Of a stretch of DNA of 64,000 nt, positions 32,627 through 40,495 are shown in pieces. Positions within the stretch are counted from its first letter, which is position 1; each line of letters opens with the position of its first letter. The position numbers and the translations under genes are program-made. Source of the stretch: CAVSJA01 sp963728145 (GTDB lineage Bacteria; Bacteroidota; Bacteroidia; Chitinophagales; Chitinophagaceae). The stretch lies in contig CAVSJA010000009.1 of the NCBI GenBank assembly GCA_963728145.1, forward strand, positions 372,001 through 436,000. The letters run 5' to 3'. A model generated the notes under the pieces. It was given only the letters and a program-made list of their open reading frames with translations, made no database searches and had not been told where the DNA came from.

Positions 32627-33265
32627 CTAAAACGATTTAGTAAAGATAGGATTTTGGGCTTTTCTTTTCCATTCCACATAGCCCATCCAGGCCAGAACTA
32701 AAAAAAGTATATACATTACTGTGTACAATTGCAATTCCTTATAAAAATTCAAGGGTATGGCCACTATGTTGGAAAAGATCCAGGCCAGCCAGTTTTCAAT
32801 TTTTCTTTTTGCCATCCACCACATCGCAGTTATTGCTGAGGAAGAAACAAGAGAATCAAGAAAAGGGGTATTGCTGTCTGTAAAATATTCCAGAACAAAA
32901 TAAATAACTCCAAAAAAGCCAATAAAAAATCCAATCCCAATCAGAAGTTCCTTGCGATTGCACCAGCTGATTGGATAGGTATAATGATCAGCATCCTTTT
33001 TCCTTGTCCAATTATACCATCCATACACGCTCATCAAAAAATAATAGATATTCAGAGTACCATCGGCATATAATGGCGGACTTACCATGAAAAAATAAAT
33101 GTATGCAGCGATTAGCACGCCGACAATCCCGGTCGGATACACCAACACGTTATTTTTTCTCGCATACCAAACACTTGCAATCTGAGCAATAGTACTAACC
33201 CATTCCTGCCAGGCTGTATGCCGGATATCGATCACAAATTTTTGCCAAATCTCCTGTAGGGTCAT
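32627..33265 (-). CDS. pnuC: PnuC-type nicotinamide riboside transporter
   Basis: Inner-membrane facilitator of 212 residues with seven predicted helices, which brings in nicotinamide riboside for salvage to NAD. Characteristic motifs are VLVYPTGIVGVLIAAYIYF (about 40-58), LNIYYFLMSVYGWYNWTR (about 73-90, substrate-binding WYxW-type motif) and NWLAWIFSNIVAIPLNFYK (about 158-176). The intracellular trap would be the NadR-like kinase at 29524-30063, which is frameshifted. Start ATG 33265, with CATCTTTG (one mismatch to the -7 consensus) shortly upstream. Confidence 0.93.
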   Translation of the reverse strand: MTLQEIWQKFVIDIRHTAWQEWVSTIAQIASVWYARKNNVLVYPTGIVGVLIAAYIYFFMVSPPLYADGTLNIYYFLMSVYGWYNWTRKKDADHYTYPISWCNRKELLIGIGFFIGFFGVIYFVLEYFTDSNTPFLDSLVSSSAITAMWWMAKRKIENWLAWIFSNIVAIPLNFYKELQLYTVMYILFLVLAWMGYVEWKRKAQNPIFTKSF

Positions 33266-33291
33266 GCGCAAAGATGGTGATTATCGGGCGA

Positions 33292-33463
33292 AGGTTGACA
33301 GGGTTGACAGGGTTGACAGAGTTGACAAAGCTGATAACATTGGTCGAGCCTAAATTATTGACTGACCTATCAACCTGTCAACCTTGTCAACCCTATCAAC
33401 CTTGTCAACCCTGTCAACCCTGTCAACCTTGTCAACCCTGTCAACCCTGTCAACCTTATCAAC
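33292..33463. repeat. Long GTTGACAAGG-word hairpin tract
   Basis: Forward words at about 33293-33336 (TTGACAGGG three times, then TTGACAGAG, TTGACAAAG) and at least ten reverse words at 33367-33463 (CTGTCAACC and TTGTCAACC in alternation). It is the longest tract in the window. It sits in the divergent gap between pnuC and the saccharopine-dehydrogenase-family gene, so terminator function cannot explain this copy. Its translation (CQPCQPCQP...) produces spurious frames. Confidence 0.8.
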
Positions 33464-33487
33464 GATATTTGCACCAAAATAATTACC

Positions 33488-34610
33488 ATGAAAATCGCAG
33501 TACTCGGTGCTGGAATGGTGGGCAGGGCAATGGCGCTTGACCTTGCATCGGCTTTTGAGGTAACTGCATTTGACGTGAATGATGATAATCTCAGTCAATT
33601 GAAACATAGAAATAGTTTCATTCAAACTCAGCAGGCAGACCTTCAACAATACAAGGGATATCAAAAAATGCTGGAGCCATTTGATGTAGTGGTGACTGCT
33701 GTTCCCGGATTCATGGGTTTTGAAACATTGAAAACAGTTATTAATTGCAAAAAGGATATCGCTGATATCTCCTTTTTTCCTGAAGATGTATTACAATTGG
33801 ACGCCCTCGCTAAGAAGAATGGCATTACCGTAATAACGGATATGGGTGTGGCTCCTGGAATGAGCAATCTCATTCTCGGTTATCACAATGCAGAGATGAG
33901 GATCCAAAATTTTGAATGTTATGTAGGAGGGTTGCCAAAACTCCGAAAAAAACCCTTTGAATACAAAGCTCCTTTTTCACCGGTTGATGTTATTGAAGAG
34001 TACATGCGGTCCGGCACGTCTAAAGGAAAATGGAAATATAGTTACTCGACCCGCATTAAGCGAACGCGAGTATATGGAATTTGAAGAAGTCGGCACGCTT
34101 GAAGCATTCAACACTGATGGACTAAGAAGTCTTCTTTTCACCATGCCGCATATTCCAACCATGAAGGAAAAAACCCTTCGTTATCCCGGCCATGTCGAAC
34201 TGATCCTTGCCCTGAAAGAAAGCGGATTCTTTAATACTGAGCCAATCTTGTTTAATGACACAAGAATAATTCCCCTGGAATTCTCCTCCAGGGTTTTGAT
34301 CAAGGATTGGAAACTTGGCCCCGATGAAGAGGAGTTGACAGTTATGAAAATAATAATTGAAGGCGAAAAGAGTGAAATTTCTCATCGCGTTGAATACAAT
34401 CTCCTCGACAGATACGATCAAATAACACGAACTTCTTCAATGAGCAGAACAACGGGTTACACCTGCACGGCTGCAGTTCATTTGATAGCAGGAAATCTTT
34501 TCCGAGAAAAAGGTGTCTTTCCCCCGGAACTTATAGGAAGCAATAAGGCTTGTTTCGATTTTGTATTGCAATACCTGAATGAACGTGGAGTGATTTGGAA
34601 GAAGCAATGA
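33488..34610 (+). pseudogene. Saccharopine dehydrogenase family protein, single frameshift
   Basis: From ATG 33488 the first 177 residues are an NAD(P)-binding Rossmann domain (KIAVLGAGMVGRAMALDLA, VVTAVPGFMGF, ITDMGVAPGMSNLI) followed by the start of the catalytic domain. After VIEEYMR (about 34010, GCGGTCCGGC) an extra T shifts the frame. The family sequence continues in the next frame as PARLKENGNIVTRPALSE and MEFEEVGTLEAFNTDGLRSLL, to the stop at 34608-34610. Removing one base gives 373 residues, the usual length. Role is in lysine or related amino-acid metabolism. The stop TGA lies in the GCAATGAGCAATAGG repeat. Pseudogene or sequencing error. Confidence 0.82.
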
Positions 34611-34760
34611 GCAATAGGCAATAAGCAATAGGCAAAGAAAAACTCAATCACGTAAGATATAAAAGATAAACCTCGGATTTGCGGAGTTATTTATATTATT
34701 ATTTATCACGAACTAAGGTCTCATTTGTCTATTGCCTATTGTCTATTGCCTATTGTTTCC
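34605..34760. repeat. GCAATAGG-word inverted tract
   Basis: GCAATGAGCAATAGGCAATA and further GCAATAGGC words at 34605-34636, and the inverse (TCTATTGCCTATTGTCTATT, GCCTATTG) at 34727-34757. The word differs from GTTGACAAGG but the layout is the same: it begins at the stop codon of the upstream gene and ends with the inverse copy at the stop of the convergent minus-strand ORF. The middle (34640-34725) is AT-rich with no gene. Confidence 0.7.
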
Positions 34761-34936
34761 CGGCCCTGAATAAGCAAATATTTTTTCCCATGTTTATAAG
34801 GCAGCCAGTAGATATAACTTGTATCAGGTTTTACTCTTCCGACTTTTAGGTCGCGAATAGTAGAATCGGGTAATTGAGAAAAGCAGGATAAATAGAACGT
34901 CAATAAAATTGGAATCAGGAAGATTTTTTTTCGCAT
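34736..34936 (-). pseudogene. Truncated secreted M23-type peptidase remnant
   Basis: A 66-codon ORF with a signal peptide (KKIFLIPILLTFYLSCFSQ) followed by a segment (DTSYIYWLPYKHGKKYLLIQG) that resembles the start of LytM/M23 metallopeptidases just before the metal-binding domain. It then breaks into GRETIGNRQ, which is translated from the GCAATAGG repeat, and stops at TAG within that repeat. No HxxxD or HxH metal motif follows in any frame before 34610. I infer a gene cut off by the repeat tract. It might still encode a small secreted peptide. The ORF overlaps the SRPBCC gene by 22 bp. Confidence 0.4.
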
Positions 34937-35439
34937 AGGGTTTGAAGGTTTTTCAATCCTTCGGCGAATTGCCGATTCAGGGTTTTGCTGAGTGATGGTC
35001 CCATTAACCTCGCAATGGGATAAGGAAGATCTCCGCGGTTTTGCCAGGTTACTTTTGTATCGGACTGACCCCAGTGTTCGAATAACCAGTTATCTTTTGC
35101 TTTCGACTTCCACGGTTTTAGAAACGCCAGGTCAAAATGGACATGTTTACTATCTATTGCTTTTAGTGTGAGGCTTCCAACGCCATTCTTCTTTCCATTC
35201 CAACTGTACTTGTGACCAGGAGTTTTAGGTACACCGCTTATTTCAGACTTCGAAGAAGGCTCCATCATTTGCCATGGATTCCATTTAGAATAATAATTCA
35301 GATCTGCAACTTTATCCATTACCTCGTTCACCGGCTTATGAATGATCATTGTTTGTTCAATATTGTACTCCTTGGGCAACAATGCCGCAATTAGCAGCAA
35401 GGCCAGTATTAGTCCAATAATAATGTAGACGATAACCAT
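34915..35439 (-). CDS. SRPBCC (polyketide-cyclase-like) protein with membrane anchor
   Basis: A 174-residue protein from ATG 35439. It opens with one hydrophobic helix (IVYIIIGLILALLLIAALL), followed by a START/SRPBCC ligand-binding domain: INKPVNEVMDKVADLNYYSKWNPW-type start (here IIHKPVNEVMDKVADLNYY) and then SWNGKKNGVGSLTL. The P-x-x-V...vaD...w.kWnPw pattern is diagnostic. It probably binds a lipid-like small molecule; ligand unknown. Position just upstream of the truncated M23 ORF suggests they were co-transcribed. The region before the start is a GCAATAGG-type tract. Confidence 0.75.
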   Translation of the reverse strand: MVIVYIIIGLILALLLIAALLPKEYNIEQTMIIHKPVNEVMDKVADLNYYSKWNPWQMMEPSSKSEISGVPKTPGHKYSWNGKKNGVGSLTLKAIDSKHVHFDLAFLKPWKSKAKDNWLFEHWGQSDTKVTWQNRGDLPYPIARLMGPSLSKTLNRQFAEGLKNLQTLCEKKSS

Positions 35440-35464
35440 AAAAAAACAGACAATATTTAAAAAA

Positions 35465-35532
35465 CAATTGGCAATAGACAATAGTCAATTGGCAAAACGA
35501 ACTTGCCAGTTGCCTATTGCTTATTGCCAATT
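35465..35532. repeat. Second GCAATAGG-word inverted tract
   Basis: CAATTGGCAATAGACAATAG then AATTGGC at 35465-35493, mirrored by GCCAGTTGCCTATTGCTTAT and TGCCAATT at 35504-35531. The two halves form a stem of about 27 bp with a short loop. It is just downstream of the nfuA-like stop on the minus strand, so it could end that transcript. Confidence 0.7.
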
Positions 35533-35541
35533 ACTTCTTGC

Positions 35542-36138
35542 TTATTCCGCTTCAGCAACCACTTCCTTCACCTCGGGTATCATGCGCTTCATCATTCCTT
35601 CGATGCCTGCCTTAAGTGTGATCATTGAAGAAGGGCAACCGGAGCAGGAACCCTGGAGCATCAGATTTACGACTCCATCATTGTAACTTTTGAATTGAAT
35701 CGCGCCGCCATCCATTTCAACGGCAGGCTTCACATAATTTTCCAGTAATTCCTTGATGCGCTTTACAACATCATCGTCATCGGCCGAAACAGCGTTGCTG
35801 CTTTCCTGCTTGAGCACAGCAACTTCCTCCTCATTTATTACAGCCTTGCCTTCTTCGAGATATTCTTTCAGGAACTGGCGTATAGTAGGAATTACATCAT
35901 TCCATTCTGTTTCACTGGTTTTGGTAAGCGTAACAAAATTGCTGGCTATGAAAACCGCTTTAATAAACGGAAAGCCAAACAGTTCCGTAGCTAACGGCGA
36001 AGGATGAGCGCTTTCCACATCGGGGAAATCGATGCTCTTGCCCGGGTATAAAAGCTTGTTTGCAACAAATTTCATTGTCTCCGGATTCGGAGTCATTTCG
36101 GTATAGATGCTTATTACGGGATTGCCGGTTTTGATCAT
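35542..36138 (-). CDS. NifU/Nfu-type iron-sulfur carrier protein
   Basis: Delivers Fe-S clusters to client proteins. From ATG 36138 it has 198 residues: an N-terminal Nfu_N scaffold domain (SIYTEMTPNPETMKFVANKLL, about 10-30, through FGFPFIKAVFIASNFVTL). A linker with a DDDD stretch follows, then a C-terminal NifU domain (VKPAVEMDGGAIQFKSY, then QGSCSGCPSS with the cluster-binding CxxC). This two-domain form is standard in Bacteroidota. A perfect -7 box lies 33 bp upstream. The 18 residues encoded upstream of this ATG are not part of the domain. Confidence 0.93.
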   Translation of the reverse strand: MIKTGNPVISIYTEMTPNPETMKFVANKLLYPGKSIDFPDVESAHPSPLATELFGFPFIKAVFIASNFVTLTKTSETEWNDVIPTIRQFLKEYLEEGKAVINEEEVAVLKQESSNAVSADDDDVVKRIKELLENYVKPAVEMDGGAIQFKSYNDGVVNLMLQGSCSGCPSSMITLKAGIEGMMKRMIPEVKEVVAEAE

Positions 36139-36170
36139 AATTTCAGGTTTTTTGCTTTCTGCGACTGTTA

Positions 36171-36178
36171 CAAAAGTA
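36171..36178 (-). promoter_or_regulatory. -7 box TACTTTTG of the Nfu gene
   Basis: Perfect TAnnTTTG on the minus strand, about 32 bp before ATG 36138; lies inside the longer open frame and so supports the shorter start. Confidence 0.55.
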
Positions 36179-36222
36179 AACAATAGCAGCAAGGCTTTTT
36201 TGTCAAATTTTTGTCTTGAGTA

Positions 36223-36615
36223 TCAATGGTTGCAATCATCAGAATGCGCGTGATTATGTACACGACAGGCTTTATAATTTTTCAGATGTGCCACCACGAT
36301 CAATAAAACAGCTATTGGTAAAATCCAGTATTGATAATCATGCCAGATTTGCTTAGCCAATAGCAAAAGTATTCCTGGAGTGAAAATCAGCAATGGTATA
36401 AAGCTATGATGATGTTTGCGGTAGCCATGCCATAATGAAAAGGATCCTATCGCGAAAGCCAGAACGATCATGAAATATTCAAAGCCCTCGTTACCAATCA
36501 GGTCTATTCCGATAATGGGCAGGCTGGTTAGAACCAGGGGTAAAATCGCACAATGGATGGCACAGGCCAATGAAGCAGAGATCCCAAGTGCATCCCAGTT
36601 GAAACGCGAATTCAT
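36223..36615 (-). CDS. MerC-domain membrane protein
   Basis: A 130-residue protein with four hydrophobic helices, belonging to the MerC family of mercury-uptake relatives. The signature is GISASLACAIHCAILPLVL in the first helix, with paired Cys (15 and 19) and His. The tail is rich in histidine (HNHAHSDDCNH) and could bind metal. In Bacteroidota such genes are usually tied to general transition-metal homeostasis rather than mercury (inference). It is divergent from SCO1 and a Fur-family gene, with a palindrome between them. Start ATG 36615 follows a perfect -7 box. Confidence 0.82.
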   Translation of the reverse strand: MNSRFNWDALGISASLACAIHCAILPLVLTSLPIIGIDLIGNEGFEYFMIVLAFAIGSFSLWHGYRKHHHSFIPLLIFTPGILLLLAKQIWHDYQYWILPIAVLLIVVAHLKNYKACRVHNHAHSDDCNH

Positions 36616-36619
36616 CCGG

Positions 36620-36627
36620 CAAATATA
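36620..36627 (-). promoter_or_regulatory. -7 box TATATTTG of merC-like gene
   Basis: Perfect TAnnTTTG, 4 bp before the ATG. A TTTG at 36643-36646 (minus strand) may be the -33 box, directly next to the palindrome at 36647-36661. Confidence 0.6.
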
Positions 36628-36646
36628 CCTGAAATTAAAAAACAAA

Positions 36647-36661
36647 TGCAACAATGTTGCA
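36647..36661. promoter_or_regulatory. Candidate Fur/Zur-family operator TGCAACAATGTTGCA
   Basis: Fifteen-base palindrome (7-bp arms around one central base). It lies 19 bp upstream of the MerC -7 box and 51 bp before the SCO1 -7 box. The form TGCAACA-N-TGTTGCA is what a Fur-family dimer would bind, and a Fur-family gene is 750 bp away in the same cluster. Repression of the merC-like promoter, by covering its -33 region, is the simplest reading. Confidence 0.55.
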
Positions 36662-36712
36662 AAGTTTTTGTTATACTGCAAGAGAATCCCCCGGGCTTAG
36701 CCGGGACGGGTT

Positions 36713-36720
36713 TAAATTTG
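36713..36720 (+). promoter_or_regulatory. -7 box TAAATTTG of SCO1-Fur operon
   Basis: Perfect TAnnTTTG, 19 bp before ATG 36740. Divergent from the merC-like promoter. Confidence 0.55.
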
Positions 36721-36739
36721 CGATTACATCTGAATTGAT

Positions 36740-37381
36740 ATGAGTAAGCGATTTCTGTTTTATGTGCTTTTTTTCGCTGCACTGGCAGTTGGATTTTATT
36801 TCGTGATGACATTGTTGATCCCAGGATATGGCCGGGTGAAGCTTCCGGTTTTAAATAAAGTGCAGGCTTTCTCATTTAAAAACCAGGAGGGAAAATCTAT
36901 TACGGAGAGAGAGGTTGAAGGAAAGGTTTATGTTGCTGAATTCTTTTTTACAACCTGCGAAAGTATCTGCCCCATCATGAATACAAACATGAAAACGATT
37001 TACAATTCTTATAAAAACGAGCCAAATTTTTTAATTCTTTCGCACACTTCAGATCCCGAAAGAGATGATCCGGCACGGTTGAAATTTTATGCTGATTCAA
37101 TACAGGTCGATACAAAGAACTGGTGGTTTCTGACAGGAAGAAAGGATAGCTTATATGAGGCGGCGAGACAAAGTTATCTCCTTGATGACCCCAAAAACAA
37201 TCTCGCTCGCATAGAAGATCAATTTCTTCATACTCAATTCTTCGCATTGGTTGACAAAGCAGGACGAGTTAGAAAAATTTATGATGGCCTGAAAAAAGAA
37301 GAGCTCGAGCAGTTGAATAAAGATATTTCAGGGTTGCTCGATGAGCGGATAGAACAAAAAAGGTTTGTGAACAATTTTTAA
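36740..37381 (+). CDS. SCO1/SenC-family copper/thiol protein
   Basis: A 213-residue thioredoxin-fold protein anchored by one N-terminal helix (FYVLFFAALAVGFYFVMTLL). The SCO signature is VAEFFFTTCESICPIMNTNM (about 71-90), with the CxxxC copper-binding pair, and a copper-ligand His is expected in the QFLHTQFFALVDKAG segment. The family inserts copper into cytochrome oxidase or handles thiol stress. No cox genes are in the window. It lies 33 bp before the Fur-family gene, so the two are probably one operon. Confidence 0.9.
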   Translation: MSKRFLFYVLFFAALAVGFYFVMTLLIPGYGRVKLPVLNKVQAFSFKNQEGKSITEREVEGKVYVAEFFFTTCESICPIMNTNMKTIYNSYKNEPNFLILSHTSDPERDDPARLKFYADSIQVDTKNWWFLTGRKDSLYEAARQSYLLDDPKNNLARIEDQFLHTQFFALVDKAGRVRKIYDGLKKEELEQLNKDISGLLDERIEQKRFVNNF

Positions 37382-37414
37382 AATTGATAATAACTTTAAT
37401 AAGCCGCACTGACC

Positions 37415-37834
37415 ATGGAAGTCCAGATTGATTATATATTAAAGAGAAATCAATTAAGCGTAACCGGAAGCCGTAAGAAGATCCTTGAACTTTTTCTCGA
37501 AAGCAGCGGTGCGCTGGCTCACGGTGATATCGAGAAAAAAACGGGTGAAAAATTTGACCGGGTTACTGTCTATCGTACACTACATACTTTCTTAGAGAAG
37601 GGTATCATTCACACAATACCAACTGCGGATAACTCTATTCGTTATGCTCTATGCAAGGGCGATTGTACGCAGGGTTCGCATCACGATAACCACATTCATT
37701 TTGTTTGTTCCTCCTGTGGAAATACCATATGCCTTTCAGATGTTTCGATTCCTGAAGTCAAGCTCCCCAAAGGGTTTCAGCCTCTCGAATTTCAAATGGT
37801 AGTAAAGGGAATTTGTAAAGAGTGTCAGTCTTAA
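37415..37834 (+). CDS. Fur-family metal-responsive repressor
   Basis: A 139-residue Fur/Zur/PerR-type regulator. The N-terminal winged helix has RNQLSVTGSRKKILELFLES and the family motif FDRVTVYRTLHTFLEKGIIH. The C-terminal dimer and metal domain contains GSHHDNHIHFVCSSCGNTIC, and the structural zinc site is formed by CSSC and CKEC. The His-rich HHDNHIH strand is the sensing site. Context (MerC-like and SCO1 genes, palindromic operator) suggests zinc or copper/iron homeostasis; the metal is not decidable. A terminator follows directly. Confidence 0.9.
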   Translation: MEVQIDYILKRNQLSVTGSRKKILELFLESSGALAHGDIEKKTGEKFDRVTVYRTLHTFLEKGIIHTIPTADNSIRYALCKGDCTQGSHHDNHIHFVCSSCGNTICLSDVSIPEVKLPKGFQPLEFQMVVKGICKECQS

Positions 37835-37839
37835 AAAGT

Positions 37840-37870
37840 AAAGCCCCGATGTAGAAACACCGGGACTTTT
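37840..37870. terminator. Terminator after Fur gene
   Basis: Stem AAAGCCCCGATG pairing with CACCGGGACTTTT (one mismatch, 9-base loop) six bases after the Fur stop, ending in TTTT. The sequence from 37871 to 38008 holds nothing further that I can name. Confidence 0.75.
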
Positions 37871-38008
37871 GGTTAAGGCTCTGATTAGTAGCTATCTTTA
37901 TGAATTCAGGATAAACTCCTGTTGTCAATTTTAATTTTGTACACAAATATACCCGTAATCCCTTGTAAATCTATACCACAAAGCGGGTATTTTTCTATTA
38001 ATTTTCGG

Positions 38009-39729
38009 TTAGGCTTTTAACATTTCATCTTTCACGAATTCCATCAGTTTCTTGATATACTCCGGTGAAAAATTAAACTCCAAACCCGCAGCTTTATATA
38101 ATTCCGGCAATGTGTGTGTGCCTCCCAAACTCAATGACCGAATATAGTTATCCAGCGCTGCATCTTTATTTATTCTAAATTGCATGCCAAAGCCCAATTG
38201 CCCCAAGTTGTGCAATGCCATACTCAATATAATAAAACGGTACCTCAAATAGATGTAGTTGTCGCTGCCAGGAATATGTTCTGTACTGTTCCAGCCCCTG
38301 AAAATCTATATTTACGGAAGAAAACTCGTTCAGGATTTGTAGCCATTTCTCCGCCCTCTCTTCAACAGTATGGTTTGGATTCTCATAAACCCAGTGTTGA
38401 AATTTATCAATTGTCGCTATCCACGGAAAAATTGTGATCACTCTTTCCAGTTGATGTTCTTTTGCGCGGGTCAATTCACCTTTCTCCTGGAAAAAAACAT
38501 CCCAATAATCCATGCTGAATAATTCCATCGCCATGCTCGCGACCTCCGCGATCTCCATTGGATATTCTTTAAAAGAACTTAGTTCCAATGGATGCGTAAG
38601 AAATGAATGCACCGCGTGTCCTCCTTCATGCACCATTGTTGTAACATCATGCATCTGTCCTGCTGCATTCATAAAAATAAATGGAGCACCTGTTTCCGCT
38701 AACGGGCAGTTGTAACCGCCAGGGGCCTTTCCCTTCCTGCTCTCAAGATCGAAGCGATTCATTTCATTCATTTTTCGCAGGCAGTCTGCAAAAAAGGGCC
38801 TGATCTGTTGAAAAACAGAAATGGATTTTTCCAATAATTCCTCGCCTGTTGAAAATGGCCTTAACGGATTAATACCTTCTGGCTCTGCTTCAAGATCCCA
38901 TGGCCTCAATTTGTCAAGGCCAAGTTTCTTTTTCTTCTTTTCATAGATCTGTTCAACCAACGGAACGATATGTTGCTTAACCGCTTCATGAAATTGATAA
39001 CAATCTTCCTTGGTATAATCAAATCTCCCCAGTTCTTTGAATTTATAATCACGGTAATTTTCAAAGCCTGCATTCTTTCGCAACCTGCTGTCTTTTTTGA
39101 ACGAGTTGAGAGTAAAGTGTATTTAGTGTTTCCTTGTCCTGCAATCTTCTCTCATTGATCTTCCTGTAAACCTCTTCCCGTAAATTCCGATTATGATTTT
39201 CTAAAAATTTAGCCGCCTGCTGAAGCGTGTATTCTTTTCCGCCAACCTCAATGGTCATTTTTCCAGAGATCACTCCAAATTGTTGTGCTAAAACGCTCAG
39301 TTCAGACAGCAGGGGAATATTTTCTTCTCTGAACAGATCAATACTCTTCTTTACATTTCGCAGATAGGTAAAAAATTTTTCCTGGTCGAGTTCCTTTGTA
39401 AACGAGGAATCGATCAACTTTCTATTTAACTTATCCGCATATGGCTGGATCTTTGGTTGAATCTGCGTAACAAAATAAACGAAGGCTTCTTCGAGTGATT
39501 TGTTCTCGGTATCACAGGTCATCCTGATCTGTCTCCAGCACGCGTCTTCGCTAAGCACAGCTTCAAGTTCACTACTATCCTTCAACCACTCTTCGAGTTC
39601 GGCCTTACTGTCTATTGGTCTATCCAATAATTCCTTGAAATAGGATTCCATGGATTCCCAATCCGTAACAACAAAACTTTCTGGTAAAAATTTTCGCGGC
39701 AGTTTTTTTATATCAGCACTTAGATTCAT
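38009..39729 (-). pseudogene. M3-family oligoendopeptidase, two frameshifts
   Basis: One peptidase gene spread over three frames. From ATG 39729 the N-terminal helical domain runs to LYSQLVQKRQQVAK. At about 39073-39078 (GCGAAAGAATGC) an extra base shifts the frame to NAGFENYRDYKFKELG. The second part contains the zinc motif HEGGH (TTMVHEGGHAVHSF) and continues to YYIEYGIAQLGAIGLW. Near 38182-38186 (TGGCATGC) another extra base shifts to MQFRINKDAALDNYIRSL and the end DEMLKA. Removing two bases gives 572 residues, the normal length of Bacteroidota M3 oligoendopeptidases, which are cytoplasmic zinc peptidases. Pseudogene or sequence error. Confidence 0.87.
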
Positions 39730-39801
39730 TGATCACTTGTTTATATAATAATCTCCTTCGCGGATTCAATTCCGTGGAATTTGGTCTCTATGATTTGTTG
39801 G

Positions 39802-40446
39802 TTATTTCTTCTTCGGAGGTTTTTTTGCTGCGGTTTTTTTCTTTGGAGTTTCTTTCTTTTTATCTTTTGATTCTTCCTTTTTGGCTTTTGTCCCCGCCGC
39901 CTTCTTCTTCGTCTCCTTTTCTGTTTTCCTGGCGGGGGCAGGTTTTTCTGCTTTTGCTTTTACCGTCGCTTCAGCTGCTTTTTTTGCCTTCGCCTGTTTA
40001 GCAGGCTTTTCTTCCTTTTCCTCCTCTTCAACTAATACAGGTTCTTCTTCTTCCTCTGGCAATTCTGTCAACTTCAACTCAACATTATTATCCTTTAGAA
40101 CAGAATACCATTTGATCATCTTCTTCATATCGCTATTGTATACACGATCAAAATCCAGATCTGGATATACCTTCTCAAAATATCCTTTAACAGCACCTGC
40201 ATCTTTTTCATCGGGAAGTCCTGCATTGCTGCTTTCCATTGCGTTGAATACTTCAACAAGATTCACATTATCCCTCGCCGTAAAGACTTCTATACTTTCG
40301 AGATGAGATACATTGTGAATCCTGCTTGATACGAATTTTGTGGTTTTATCATCGAGGGACCTCACGATGGCCCCGTCATTCTTGCTACTAACCAGTTCGA
40401 ATAACCCAGGCAAACCAGTAACAGCAATGATTTTTCCATATTCCAT
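39802..40446 (-). CDS. DUF5606 protein with histone-like Lys/Ala tail
   Basis: A 214-residue protein. The first ~130 residues match the Bacteroidota DUF5606 domain (GKIIAVTGLPGLFELVSSK and FVSSRIHNVSHLESIEVFT; SDMKKMIKWYSVLKDN). After a run of Glu (EEEEE, EEEEKEEKP) the last 70 residues are almost only Lys, Ala, Pro, Glu and Thr, like the tail of eukaryotic H1 or bacterial histone-like proteins (AAKK, KKKTAAKKPPKKK). The tail probably binds nucleic acid and the Glu run may shield it. The domain's function is not known. Start ATG 40446. Confidence 0.8.
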   Translation of the reverse strand: MEYGKIIAVTGLPGLFELVSSKNDGAIVRSLDDKTTKFVSSRIHNVSHLESIEVFTARDNVNLVEVFNAMESSNAGLPDEKDAGAVKGYFEKVYPDLDFDRVYNSDMKKMIKWYSVLKDNNVELKLTELPEEEEEPVLVEEEEKEEKPAKQAKAKKAAEATVKAKAEKPAPARKTEKETKKKAAGTKAKKEESKDKKKETPKKKTAAKKPPKKK

Positions 40447-40495
40447 TCTTCAAAATTTAGGGATGCAAGATACTTTAAAATGATAAACCCCTTAC

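Noticed and set aside
33367..33463. CRISPR-like regular repeat
   Set aside because: The units are 9 bp and contiguous, with no unique spacers and no cas genes; this is a tandem word tract.
33274..33540. ORF rich in CQP repeats
   Set aside because: It is only the translation of the reverse-orientation GTTGACAAGG words; no domain, and the frame crosses the tract and enters the next gene.
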